From assembly GCA_028292835.1 (NCBI GenBank), contig JAQGLP010000216.1:1-6607 (forward strand): a stretch of 6,607 bases of DNA. The letters run 5' to 3'. Below, one piece after another: positions 1 through 5,782 of this stretch. This DNA comes from Variovorax sp. Its GTDB lineage: Bacteria > Pseudomonadota > Gammaproteobacteria > Burkholderiales > Burkholderiaceae_C. Numbering within the stretch: position 1 is the first letter of the stretch; every line of letters begins with the position of its first letter. Both the position numbers and the translations under genes were made by a program. A model generated the notes under the pieces. That model saw only the letters and a list, made by a program, of their open reading frames with translations, made no database searches and was not told the DNA's origin.

Positions 1-513
1 CAGGCAGTGCACGCCGCCCGAGTTCTCGGCCACGTTGCCGCCGATGGTGCAGGCGATCTGGCTCGACGGGTCGGGCGCGTAGTAGAGGCCATGGGGCGCC
101 GCCGCCTCGCTGATGGCGAGGTTGCGCACCCCGCATTGCACCACCGCCGTGCGGCCGACCGGATCGACCTTGACGATGCGGTTGAACTTGGCGAGCGACA
201 GCGTCACGCCCATCGCATCGGGCAGGGCCCCGCCCGAGAGCCCGGTGCCCGCGCCGCGCGCCACCACCGGCACGCCCAGCGCGTGGCAGGTGCGCAGCAC
301 GGCGGCCACCTGCGCCTCGGTCTCGGGCAGCGCCACCACCAGCGGGCGGGCGCGGTAGGCGGTCAGGCCGTCGCACTCGTAGGGCCCGGTGTCCTCGGCC
401 TGCCAGAGCAGCGCGTGCGAAGGCAGATCGGCCTGCAGCGCCCGCACCACCTGGGCCTGGCGCTCTGATTTTTGTAGCAATTGCTGCTGGGGGAGAGTCA
501 GGGGGGCGTTCAT
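1..513 (-). CDS. glcD: Glycolate oxidase subunit GlcD-like FAD-linked oxidase (N-terminal part, cut by window edge)
   Basis: This is the first 171 residues of a FAD-linked oxidase; the rest lies beyond the left edge. The family (about 500 residues, GlcD / D-lactate dehydrogenase type) oxidises glycolate to glyoxylate or D-lactate to pyruvate at the membrane. GlcD works with GlcE and GlcF and passes electrons to the quinone pool. The reading frame shows the PCMH-type FAD-binding fold: PYECDGLTAYR at residues 44-54, RGAGTGLSGGALP at 86-98, PVGRTAVVQCGVRNLAIS at 118-135, and the strongly diagnostic APDPSSQIACTIGGNVAENS at 146-165. From residue 44 on it matches my memory of E. coli GlcD nearly motif for motif. 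The ATG at 513 is supported by GGAG (523-526 on the complement) nine bases upstream. It lies 79 bp downstream of the permease on the same strand, so an operon is likely. Glycolate versus D-lactate cannot be decided from this half, and glcE/glcF are not in view. Confidence 0.93.
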   Translation of the reverse strand, partial: MNAPLTLPQQQLLQKSERQAQVVRALQADLPSHALLWQAEDTGPYECDGLTAYRARPLVVALPETEAQVAAVLRTCHALGVPVVARGAGTGLSGGALPDAMGVTLSLAKFNRIVKVDPVGRTAVVQCGVRNLAISEAAAPHGLYYAPDPSSQIACTIGGNVAENSGGVHCL

Positions 514-522
514 GTTTGCAAG

Positions 523-526
523 CTCC
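523..526 (-). promoter_or_regulatory. Ribosome binding site of glcD
   Basis: GGAG on the minus strand, nine bases before the ATG at 513. It decides the start in a frame that has few other ATG choices. Confidence 0.6.
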
Positions 527-549
527 AGGTTCGGCGTGCCGGCCAGGGA

Positions 550-568
550 CGCCGCCGGCCCGGCGGCG
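550..568. repeat. GC-rich hairpin between lldP and glcD
   Basis: CGCCGCCG (550-557) and CGGCGGCG (561-568) form a perfect 8-bp inverted repeat around a 3-base loop, in the 79-bp gap between the permease stop and the glcD start. There is no U-run after it, so it is not a standard intrinsic terminator. In a cotranscribed lldP-glcD mRNA it could be a partial terminator, a stability element or a processing site. GC-rich sequence makes such stems fairly easy to get by chance. Confidence 0.45.
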
Positions 569-592
569 CTCCGGCCACCGGGCGGCGCGCGC

Positions 593-2254
593 TCACCGCA
601 CCACCATCAGCGTCATGGGCCACACATAGGCCTGCATGGTCACGTACAGGCCCACCAGGCACGCCAGTGCGATCGAGTGGAAGAACACGTAGCGCAGGAT
701 GTCGCCCTCGTGGTTGAACCAGCGTGTGGCGGTGGAAGCCACCACGATCGACTGTGCATCAATCATCTTGCCCATGACGCCACCAGAGCTGTTGGCCGCG
801 CCCATCAGGTTGGGCGAGAGCCCCAGCTGCTCGGCCGCCACCTTCTGCATGCCGCCGAACAGCACGTTCGACGCCGTGTCGGAGCCCGTCATCGCGACGC
901 CGATCCAGCCCATGAGCGTGCCGAAGAACGGGTAGAACGCGCCGGTGTTGGCGAACGCCAGGCCCAGCGTGGTGTCGGTGCCCGAGTAGCGCGTGATGGT
1001 GCCCAGCGCCAGCATCAGGACGATGGTCATCAGCGAGTAGCGCACCAGCCAGAGCGTGCGAAAAAACGTGCGCACGATCTCGATGGGGTTGTACTTCATC
1101 ACCAGCGCGCTGACGATGGCCGACAGGAGAATGCCGGTGCCCGTGGCCGACAGCAGGGTCAGCACGTAGACCGCACCTTCCTTGGTCGGCGTCCTGACCA
1201 CCGGAGGCATCTTCTCCACCAGGTTGTGCAGGCCCGTCATTGGAAACGAGGGAGCGAACACGCCGTCGAGCGCCCGCTTGACCGAAGGCAGCCCCCAGAC
1301 GAAGACGAACACCGACAGGATCACCCAGGGCGTCCAGGCGCGCACCAGCTCGCTGCGGCTGTGCGTCACGATCGCCGCGGGCGCCTTGGCCTCGGCGGCG
1401 CTGACGTCATGGCCCCGGAGAGACGGCGAGGTCCAGATCTTCTTGGGCTGCCAGACCCGCAGGAACAGCACCAGGCAGATCATGGAGATCAGCGCGGCGA
1501 TGATGTCCACCAACTCCGGGCCGATGAAGTTGGACACCAGGTACTGCGGGATGGCGAACGACAGCCCCGTGACCAGGATGGCCGGCCAGATCTCCATCAT
1601 GGCCTTGCGCCCGGCGAACGCCCAGATCAGCCAGAACGGCACCATGAGCGAGAAGAACGGCAGCTGGCGCCCGATCATGGCCGTGACCTGCATCAAGTCG
1701 TAGCCGTGCACCTTGGCCAGCGTGATGACCGGCGTGCCCAGCGCGCCGAACGCCACCGGCGCGGTGTTGGCGATGAGCGACAGGCCCGAGGCCGCCAGCG
1801 GCGAGAAGCCCAGCCCGATCAGGATGCCCGCGGTGACGGCCACCGGCGTGCCGAAGCCCGCCGCGCCCTCGAAGAAGGCGCCGAAGCAAAACGCGATCAG
1901 GAGCAACTGCAGCCTGCGGTCCTGGGTGATGCCCGAGAGCGAGTCCTGCAGGATCTTGAAGCTGCCGTTCTGCTCGGCGAGCTGCTGCAGGAAGATGATG
2001 TTGAGCACGATCCAGCCGATCGGCAGCAAGCCCGTGAAGCCGCCGAAGATCGCCGCGCGCCCGGCCATGCCGGCGGGCATGCCGTAGGCGAAGATCGCCA
2101 CCAGGATGGCCGCCAGCAGCCCCAGACCCGCCGCGTAGTGCGCCTTGATGTGGAGAAACCCCAGTGCCACGAGCATCACCACCACCGGGATGGCCGCCAG
2201 CCCGGTGGAGATGATCATGTTGCCGAACGGGTCGTAGATTTGCTGCCAGGGCAT
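593..2254 (-). CDS. lldP: L-lactate / glycolate permease (LldP/GlcA, LctP family)
   Basis: A 553-residue inner-membrane permease of the LctP family (E. coli LldP is about 551, GlcA about 560), which imports L-lactate, D-lactate or glycolate with protons. It is hydrophobic nearly throughout, with about a dozen or more membrane segments and a hydrophilic loop near residues 268-305. Family motifs in order: EGAAGFGTPVAV (129-140), NTAPVAFGALGTPV (163-176), GRQLPF (195-200), SNFIGPEL (241-248), MPPVV (349-353), SATGT (369-373), TGSDTASN (456-463), NSSGGVMGKMI (488-498). The ATG at 2254 is preceded by GGAG (2263-2266 on the complement) at 8 bases, and the N-terminus (WQQIYDPFGN) matches the family start, so the gene is full length. 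It lies between a LysR regulator (177 bp upstream) and glcD (79 bp downstream), all on one strand. Family membership is certain. Lactate versus glycolate is open: MPPVV recalls LldP, while the glcD neighbour recalls GlcA. Confidence 0.96.
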   Translation of the reverse strand: MPWQQIYDPFGNMIISTGLAAIPVVVMLVALGFLHIKAHYAAGLGLLAAILVAIFAYGMPAGMAGRAAIFGGFTGLLPIGWIVLNIIFLQQLAEQNGSFKILQDSLSGITQDRRLQLLLIAFCFGAFFEGAAGFGTPVAVTAGILIGLGFSPLAASGLSLIANTAPVAFGALGTPVITLAKVHGYDLMQVTAMIGRQLPFFSLMVPFWLIWAFAGRKAMMEIWPAILVTGLSFAIPQYLVSNFIGPELVDIIAALISMICLVLFLRVWQPKKIWTSPSLRGHDVSAAEAKAPAAIVTHSRSELVRAWTPWVILSVFVFVWGLPSVKRALDGVFAPSFPMTGLHNLVEKMPPVVRTPTKEGAVYVLTLLSATGTGILLSAIVSALVMKYNPIEIVRTFFRTLWLVRYSLMTIVLMLALGTITRYSGTDTTLGLAFANTGAFYPFFGTLMGWIGVAMTGSDTASNVLFGGMQKVAAEQLGLSPNLMGAANSSGGVMGKMIDAQSIVVASTATRWFNHEGDILRYVFFHSIALACLVGLYVTMQAYVWPMTLMVVR

Positions 2255-2262
2255 GACGTAGT

Positions 2263-2266
2263 CTCC
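2263..2266 (-). promoter_or_regulatory. Ribosome binding site of lldP
   Basis: GGAG on the minus strand, 8 bases before the ATG at 2254. It lies nine bases downstream (on the minus strand) of the 3' arm of the 11-bp inverted repeat described separately, so RNA folding there could affect its access. Confidence 0.6.
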
Positions 2267-2338
2267 AAGGAATTAAAGTTTTTTCGACATCGGCACGCTG
2301 CGCCCGATGGGGTCGCGGCCGCCTACCCCCTGCAGCAT

Positions 2339-2357
2339 GTTCCGACTCCGCCGGAAC
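2339..2357. promoter_or_regulatory. Possible operator dyad upstream of lldP (GTTCCG-N7-CGGAAC)
   Basis: A perfect 6-bp dyad with a 7-base centre, 84 bp upstream of the lldP start. It shares the TTCC...GGAA halves with the dyad before lysR but with a wider centre. A LysR-type activator binding site at this distance from a target start codon would be normal. It could equally act as an RNA hairpin, or be chance. Confidence 0.3.
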
Positions 2358-2359
2358 TG

Positions 2360-2394
2360 TATGAAAACAAAACCTCTTGCGGGTTGAAGGTTTT
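2360..2394 (-). terminator. Possible weak intrinsic terminator after lysR
   Basis: On the minus strand AAAACCT, a 12-base loop and AGGTTTT form a 7-bp stem 37 bases past the lysR stop, continuing into a T-rich TTTTGTTTTC. The stem is A/U rich and the loop long, so termination would be weak and partial read-through into lldP is conceivable. An operator role is the alternative. Confidence 0.25.
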
Positions 2395-2431
2395 TGGCGC
2401 AGGACTTGAAAAAACTTTGCGGCTTCGGGCT

Positions 2432-3313
2432 TCAGGCCAGGGCCTGCGTCATCCAGTCGGCAAAGGCCGCGCACTCCCAGCGGTCGAGCGTGCCGGGCTG
2501 CCAGCAGACGTAATGGCTGTGCGGCGAGGCCACCGTGCGCTGCGACAGCCGCACCAGCCGCCCGGATTCCAGCCAGGTCGCCCCCATCTTCAGGCGCACC
2601 AGCGCCACGCCGAAGCCGCTCGCGGCCGCGTCGTAGACCAGCCCGAGGTCGTTGAACTGCGAGCCCGCGTGGGGCTCGGGCAGCACCAGCCCGCAACTCG
2701 AGAACCACGGGTGCCAGGGCTCGAGCGGGCTGCGGATGAGCCGCGCGCTGGCGATCTCGGGCGCGGTGTCGAACCCGGTGAACGGCCCGAACTCGTTGAG
2801 GTAGCTGGGGCTGCACGCGGGCGTCACCTCCTCCCGGAGGATGAGACGGTGCTCGCAATCGACATACCCGCCCACGCCGTAGCGCACCTCCAGATCGGCC
2901 TGCTCCGCCGTCACGTCCAGCAACGGAATGGACACCTGGAACACCAGATCGATGTCGGGATAGGCGTTGCGGAACAACTCCAGCCGGGGCATCAGGAACT
3001 GCCGCGAGAAGGTCGGCGTGACCGCCACGCGCAGCCGCGTCGCGCCGCTGGGCTTGCGCACCGAGGGCAGCTGCTGCAGCGCCGCCAGCCCGACCCGCAC
3101 GTTGGCCAGGTAGCTCGCGCCGTCGGCCGTCAGCGTGAAGTCGCTGCGCCCGAACAGCTTGAAGCCGACGTGCGCCTCGAGCTGGCGGATGCGGTGGCTG
3201 ACGGCGCTGGCCGTCACGCACAGCTCGTCGGCCGCACGCCCCGCGTGGCGCAGCCGGGCCACGCACTCGAAGGTCAGCAGGCACTGGATGGGGGGAATGT
3301 GCTGTAGCGTCAT
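2432..3313 (-). CDS. LysR-type transcriptional regulator (GcvA-like)
   Basis: A 293-residue LysR-family regulator of usual length. The N-terminal winged helix-turn-helix spans about residues 8-66, with recognition helix TASAVSHRIRQLE at 34-46. After a linker helix (to about 90), the effector-binding domain begins at RLRVAVTPTFSRQFLMPRL (93-111) and runs to the end, with LEVRYG at 141-146 and a GFGVAL segment at 233-238, typical of the GcvA-like group. The ATG at 3313 has AGGA (3321-3324 on the complement) seven bases upstream, and the N-terminus MTLQHIPPIQCLLTFECVA fits the family. It is upstream of lldP-glcD on the same strand and divergent from pykA. It therefore probably senses a 2-hydroxy acid or central metabolite and controls one or both sides; that is inference from position. 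The wing after KLFGR looks about two residues shorter than in GcvA. The specific name is not determinable. Confidence 0.93.
   Translation of the reverse strand: MTLQHIPPIQCLLTFECVARLRHAGRAADELCVTASAVSHRIRQLEAHVGFKLFGRSDFTLTADGASYLANVRVGLAALQQLPSVRKPSGATRLRVAVTPTFSRQFLMPRLELFRNAYPDIDLVFQVSIPLLDVTAEQADLEVRYGVGGYVDCEHRLILREEVTPACSPSYLNEFGPFTGFDTAPEIASARLIRSPLEPWHPWFSSCGLVLPEPHAGSQFNDLGLVYDAAASGFGVALVRLKMGATWLESGRLVRLSQRTVASPHSHYVCWQPGTLDRWECAAFADWMTQALA
2433..2446. repeat. 14-bp palindrome across the lysR stop codon
   Basis: CAGGCC-AG-GGCCTG spans the TGA of lysR. In RNA it would form a 5-bp stem with a 4-base loop. The A6/T6 tract at 2409-2414 lies about 18 bases downstream on the minus strand, too far for a classic intrinsic terminator. 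Confidence 0.3.
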
Positions 3314-3358
3314 CGAGCGGTCCTGCGATGCGGGGCATTGTGCGCCAGCAGGCCAGGC

Positions 3359-3373
3359 ATTCCTGCGGGGAAT
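3359..3373. promoter_or_regulatory. Candidate LysR-type operator (ATTCC-N5-GGAAT)
   Basis: A perfect 5-bp dyad with a 5-base centre that satisfies the T-N11-A rule of LysR boxes (T3360, A3372). It sits 45 bp upstream of the lysR start and 153 bp upstream of the divergent pykA start, where LysR-type proteins usually bind for self-control and control of a divergent target. An A/T-rich stretch (AATAAACGTAAT) follows at once, the only one in this gap suited to a promoter melt region. I see no clear -35/-10 pair for either gene. Confidence 0.45.
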
Positions 3374-3458
3374 AAACGTAATGCGGCGCCCGGGGCTTCT
3401 CCGATGGGCTCCATATGAAGAACATCGCCCCATCGCCCGGCAAGCGCGCGCGAGCGCC

Positions 3459-3473
3459 GCTTCCGCCCGAAGC
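3459..3473 (+). repeat. Small hairpin in the pykA upstream region
   Basis: GCTTC (3459-3463) and GAAGC (3469-3473) around a 5-base loop, 53 bp before the pykA start and probably in its leader. It is short and could be chance. Confidence 0.2.
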
Positions 3474-3511
3474 AAAGAAACGGATCGAGGCTCCCGCGAG
3501 GGCCCGACCTC

Positions 3512-3518
3512 AAAGGAG
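3512..3518 (+). promoter_or_regulatory. Strong ribosome binding site of pykA
   Basis: AAAGGAG, 8 bases before the ATG at 3527. This near-ideal Shine-Dalgarno fixes the start and suggests efficient translation. Confidence 0.75.
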
Positions 3519-3526
3519 ACCCCCAA

Positions 3527-4948
3527 ATGCGCAGAACCCGTAACGCCAAGATCGTCGCCACCCTCGGCCCCGCCAGCTCGGACAAGGACACGGTACGCCG
3601 CCTGTTCCTGGCCGGCGTCGACGTCTTTCGCCTCAACTTCAGCCACGGCACCGCGGCCGACCACCGTGCCCGCTTCGACGTACTGCGCGAGCTGGAGCAG
3701 GAAACCGGCCGCCCGATCGGCATCCTGGCCGACCTGCAGGGTCCCAAGCTGCGCGTGGGCACCTTCGCCGGCGGCCCGGTCATGCTGGCCGAAGGCGCGG
3801 CCTTTCGCCTCGACCTGGACCCGACGCCGGGCAACGTGCGCCGCGCTGGCCTGCCGCACCCGGAAATCTTCGCCGCGCTCAAGCCCGGCGCCGAACTGCT
3901 GCTCGACGACGGCCGCCTGCGCCTGGAGGTCGAGTCCTGCGGCGCCGATTTCGCCGAGACCCGCGTCGTGGTCGGCGGCAAGCTGTCCGAGCGCAAGGGC
4001 GTCAACGTGCCCGGCGTGGTGCTCCCCATCACGGCGCTGACGGCCAAGGACCTGCGCGACCTGGACCTGGCGCTGGAGATGGGCGCCGACTGGATCGCGC
4101 TGTCGTTCGTGCAGCGCCCGGAGGACGTGTCGGAGGCGCGCGCCATCATCGGCGATCGCGCGGCCATCGTCTCCAAGCTGGAAAAACCGTCCGCCATCGA
4201 GCGGCTCGACGAGATCGTGGCGCTGTCGGACGGCGTGATGGTCGCGCGCGGCGACCTGGGCGTCGAGATGCCGGCCGAGCGCGTGCCGGCCATCCAGAAG
4301 CGCATCGTGCGCAGCTGCCGCCGCCTGGGCAAGCCGGTCATCGTCGCCACGCAGATGCTCGAATCGATGGTCGAGGCCCCGGTGCCCACGCGCGCCGAGG
4401 CGTCCGACGTCGCCACCGCCATCTACGACGGCGCCGACGCGGTGATGCTGTCGGCCGAGTCGGCCTCGGGCAAGTTCCCGGTCGAGGCGGTCGACATGAT
4501 GAACCGCATCATCGAGCAGGTGGAGGCCGACCCGATCTACCGCCAGCTGATCGACGCCTCGCACACGCCCAACATTCCCGGCCATACCGACATGGCCGAG
4601 GCGGTGTGCTGCGCCATGCGCCGCGCGGTGTCGCTGCTGCAGGCCGCCGCCATCGTCTGCTACACCAACTCGGGCAGCACCAGCCAGCGCGCCGCGCGCG
4701 AGCGGCCCGAGGCGCCGGTGCTGAGCCTCACGCCGCACATCGGCACCGCACGCCGGCTCGCGCTGGTGTGGGGCATCCACTCGGTGCAGGTCGGCGACGT
4801 GGCCGACGTGACGCAGATGACCGAGAGCGCCTGCGAGGTGGCCCGGCGCGAGCGCTTCGCCGAGCCCGGCCAGACCATCGTCGCCATCGCCGGCCTGCCC
4901 TTCGGCGAAGGCGGCAACACCAACCTGCTGCGCATCGCGACCGTCTGA
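3527..4948 (+). CDS. pykA: Pyruvate kinase, PykA type
   Basis: A complete 473-residue cytosolic pyruvate kinase (E. coli PykA is 480), converting PEP and ADP to pyruvate and ATP. The A domain starts at RNAKIVATLGPAS (5-17); R35 and NFSHG (37-41) are substrate and ATP-site residues. The B domain runs about 75-168. SKLEKP (216-221) holds the catalytic Lys217 and metal ligand Glu219; MVARGDLGVE (238-247) holds metal ligand Asp243; IVATQMLESM (272-281) the catalytic Thr275; MLSAESASGKFPVEAV (307-322) is the following signature. The C-terminal regulatory domain (about 350-473) is present. The segment LADLQGPKLRVG (68-79) has Lys74 where potassium-dependent enzymes have Glu, with Leu70 and Val77, the potassium-independent pattern seen in E. 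coli PykA. It is divergent from a LysR gene and converges on a hydrolase gene. Proximity to glcD/lldP suggests a link to glycolate, glycerate or lactate use. Confidence 0.97.
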   Translation: MRRTRNAKIVATLGPASSDKDTVRRLFLAGVDVFRLNFSHGTAADHRARFDVLRELEQETGRPIGILADLQGPKLRVGTFAGGPVMLAEGAAFRLDLDPTPGNVRRAGLPHPEIFAALKPGAELLLDDGRLRLEVESCGADFAETRVVVGGKLSERKGVNVPGVVLPITALTAKDLRDLDLALEMGADWIALSFVQRPEDVSEARAIIGDRAAIVSKLEKPSAIERLDEIVALSDGVMVARGDLGVEMPAERVPAIQKRIVRSCRRLGKPVIVATQMLESMVEAPVPTRAEASDVATAIYDGADAVMLSAESASGKFPVEAVDMMNRIIEQVEADPIYRQLIDASHTPNIPGHTDMAEAVCCAMRRAVSLLQAAAIVCYTNSGSTSQRAARERPEAPVLSLTPHIGTARRLALVWGIHSVQVGDVADVTQMTESACEVARRERFAEPGQTIVAIAGLPFGEGGNTNLLRIATV

Positions 4949-4955
4949 TCCGAGC

Positions 4956-4970
4956 GCGGGCGGCGCCTGC
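4956..4970. terminator. Compact hairpin between convergent pykA and hydrolase genes
   Basis: GCGGGC (4956-4961), 3-base loop, GCCTGC (4965-4970), with one G-U pair. It fills most of the 23-bp gap between two convergent stop codons. No T-run follows on either strand, so terminator function is a guess from position. Confidence 0.22.
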
Positions 4971-4971
4971 T

Positions 4972-5655
4972 TCAGCCCAGGTGCTTCCCGAAGAAGTACA
5001 GCGTGCGCTCGCGCGCGGTGGCGGCCGCGCCGGCGTTGTAGGAGCCGCGCTGGTCGCAGTTGAAGCCGTGGCCCGAGGCGTACACATGCACCTCGACCTC
5101 CGGGTGCGCCTTCTGGAAAGTCTCGATCGAGTCGAGCGGGATCCAGTGGTCCTGGTTGCCGAAATGCGCCATCACCGGCACCCGGGGCTGCCGCGCGGTT
5201 TCCTCCGGCGTGGTCATGCCGCCACCGTAGTAGGGCACCGCCGCCGACAGGCCGGCGACCGAGGCGGCCGCGCGCCAGGTCAGCAGGCCGCCCCAGCAGT
5301 AGCCCACGATGCCGACCTTGCCGGCGCGCCCCGCGTACTCGACCGCCGCCTGGAGGTCCTGCATCACGCCGGGACCGGGCAGCGCCTCCACCGCGGTCTT
5401 GAGCGCGAAGCCGGCGTTCATGTCGGCTTCGCTGTAGCCGAGTTCGACACCGGGCTTGACGCGGTGGAAGGTCGACGGCGACACCGCCAGGTAGCCCTCG
5501 GCGGCGTAGCCGTCGGCCACCGAGCGGATGTGCGAGTTGACGCCGAAGATTTCCGGCACCACCACCACCGCGCCCCTGGGCGTGCCCGCCGGCTCGGCCA
5601 CATAGGCCGGAAAGGTGAAGCCGTCTTTGGCGGTGAGATCGATGAACTGGCCCAT
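4972..5655 (-). CDS. Dienelactone hydrolase family protein
   Basis: A 227-residue alpha/beta hydrolase of the dienelactone hydrolase (carboxymethylenebutenolidase) family, usual length about 230-250, with no signal peptide, so cytosolic. VVVVPEIFGVNSHIRSVADG (30-49) carries the conserved Glu35 that in this family positions the nucleophile. GYCWGG (118-123) holds nucleophile Cys120, GNQDHWIP (166-173) the Asp169, and SGHGFNCD (194-201) the His196, giving a complete Cys-Asp-His triad. Arg203 probably matches the substrate-binding Arg206 of the classic enzyme. The stretch 66-109 contains no arginine, so the other classic substrate Arg (81) seems absent. The start at 5655 is chosen for its AGGAG (5661-5665 on the complement) five bases upstream and for the family-like MGQFIDLTAKDG start; the frame stays open to 5730 but without family similarity. 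No aromatic-degradation genes surround it, so the true substrate is unknown. Confidence 0.92.
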   Translation of the reverse strand: MGQFIDLTAKDGFTFPAYVAEPAGTPRGAVVVVPEIFGVNSHIRSVADGYAAEGYLAVSPSTFHRVKPGVELGYSEADMNAGFALKTAVEALPGPGVMQDLQAAVEYAGRAGKVGIVGYCWGGLLTWRAAASVAGLSAAVPYYGGGMTTPEETARQPRVPVMAHFGNQDHWIPLDSIETFQKAHPEVEVHVYASGHGFNCDQRGSYNAGAAATARERTLYFFGKHLG

Positions 5656-5782
5656 GGGTGCTCCTGAGAATGGATGAAGAAGGGGGCGGATTGCCGCGCC
5701 ATGACGCCGTTGGCGCCGCACGCTGCTCATAATCCGGAGGACGTTTTAACTGACGCACGGCGTTCGTGCAGGAGCATCGACC
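5656..5782. promoter_or_regulatory. Divergent promoter region between hydrolase and SDR genes
   Basis: A 127-bp gap from which both neighbours must be read. CATAAT (5728-5733) is a good -10 match for rightward transcription towards the SDR, giving a leader of roughly 40 bases, but no good -35 lies 16-18 bases upstream. An inverted repeat GCGCCA (5696-5701) / TGGCGC (5711-5716) with a 9-base centre lies just upstream and could be a regulator site. The hydrolase promoter is not identifiable. Confidence 0.35.

Larger units (their letters stand above)
2275..2418 (-). promoter_or_regulatory. Structured lysR-lldP intergenic region bounded by an 11-bp inverted repeat
   Basis: AAAGTTTTTTC (2275-2285) and GAAAAAACTTT (2408-2418) are perfect inverse complements and bracket nearly the whole gap between lysR and lldP. 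Three smaller inverted repeats lie inside without overlapping: AAAACCT/AGGTTTT (2369-2375, 2388-2394), GTTCCG/CGGAAC (2339-2344, 2352-2357) and GGGGT/ACCCC (2309-2313, 2325-2329). An RNA read leftwards from lysR could fold as a closing stem with three hairpins, its 3' arm just before the lldP ribosome site. At DNA level the two A6 tracts could bend the helix. Small stems of 5-7 bp are expected by chance in a gap this size; the 11-bp pair is less so, although A/T tracts raise the odds. No known riboswitch class is recognised, and no convincing -35/-10 pair for lldP was found here. Confidence 0.35.

Noticed and set aside
2272..2277. TTTAAT on the minus strand as a -10 box for lldP
   Set aside because: A good -10 match, but there is no -35 at proper spacing and the start site would fall on the ribosome binding site, leaving almost no leader.
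2309..2329. GGGGT-N11-ACCCC inverted repeat with a NotI-type GCGGCCGC core as a separate regulatory site
   Set aside because: Five-bp arms are expected by chance here. Kept only as an inner part of the larger structured spacer.
389..3307. 972-codon open frame on the plus strand
   Set aside because: It lies antisense to lldP and lysR, is rich in Arg/His/Gln/Asp low-complexity, and has no recognisable domain. It is a by-product of GC-rich codon use in the real genes.
1407..3443. 678-codon minus-strand frame overlapping lysR and lldP
   Set aside because: It reads both genes in a shifted frame; Arg/Ala/Gly-rich with no family motif.
4606..5667. 353-codon plus-strand frame over the pykA end and hydrolase gene
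   Set aside because: Shifted frame of pykA and antisense of the hydrolase; composition typical of GC-rich shadow frames.
5656..5730. Upstream start for the hydrolase at 5730
   Set aside because: The 25 extra residues are Arg/His-rich and unlike the family, while the ATG at 5655 has a good AGGAG and begins the conserved sequence.
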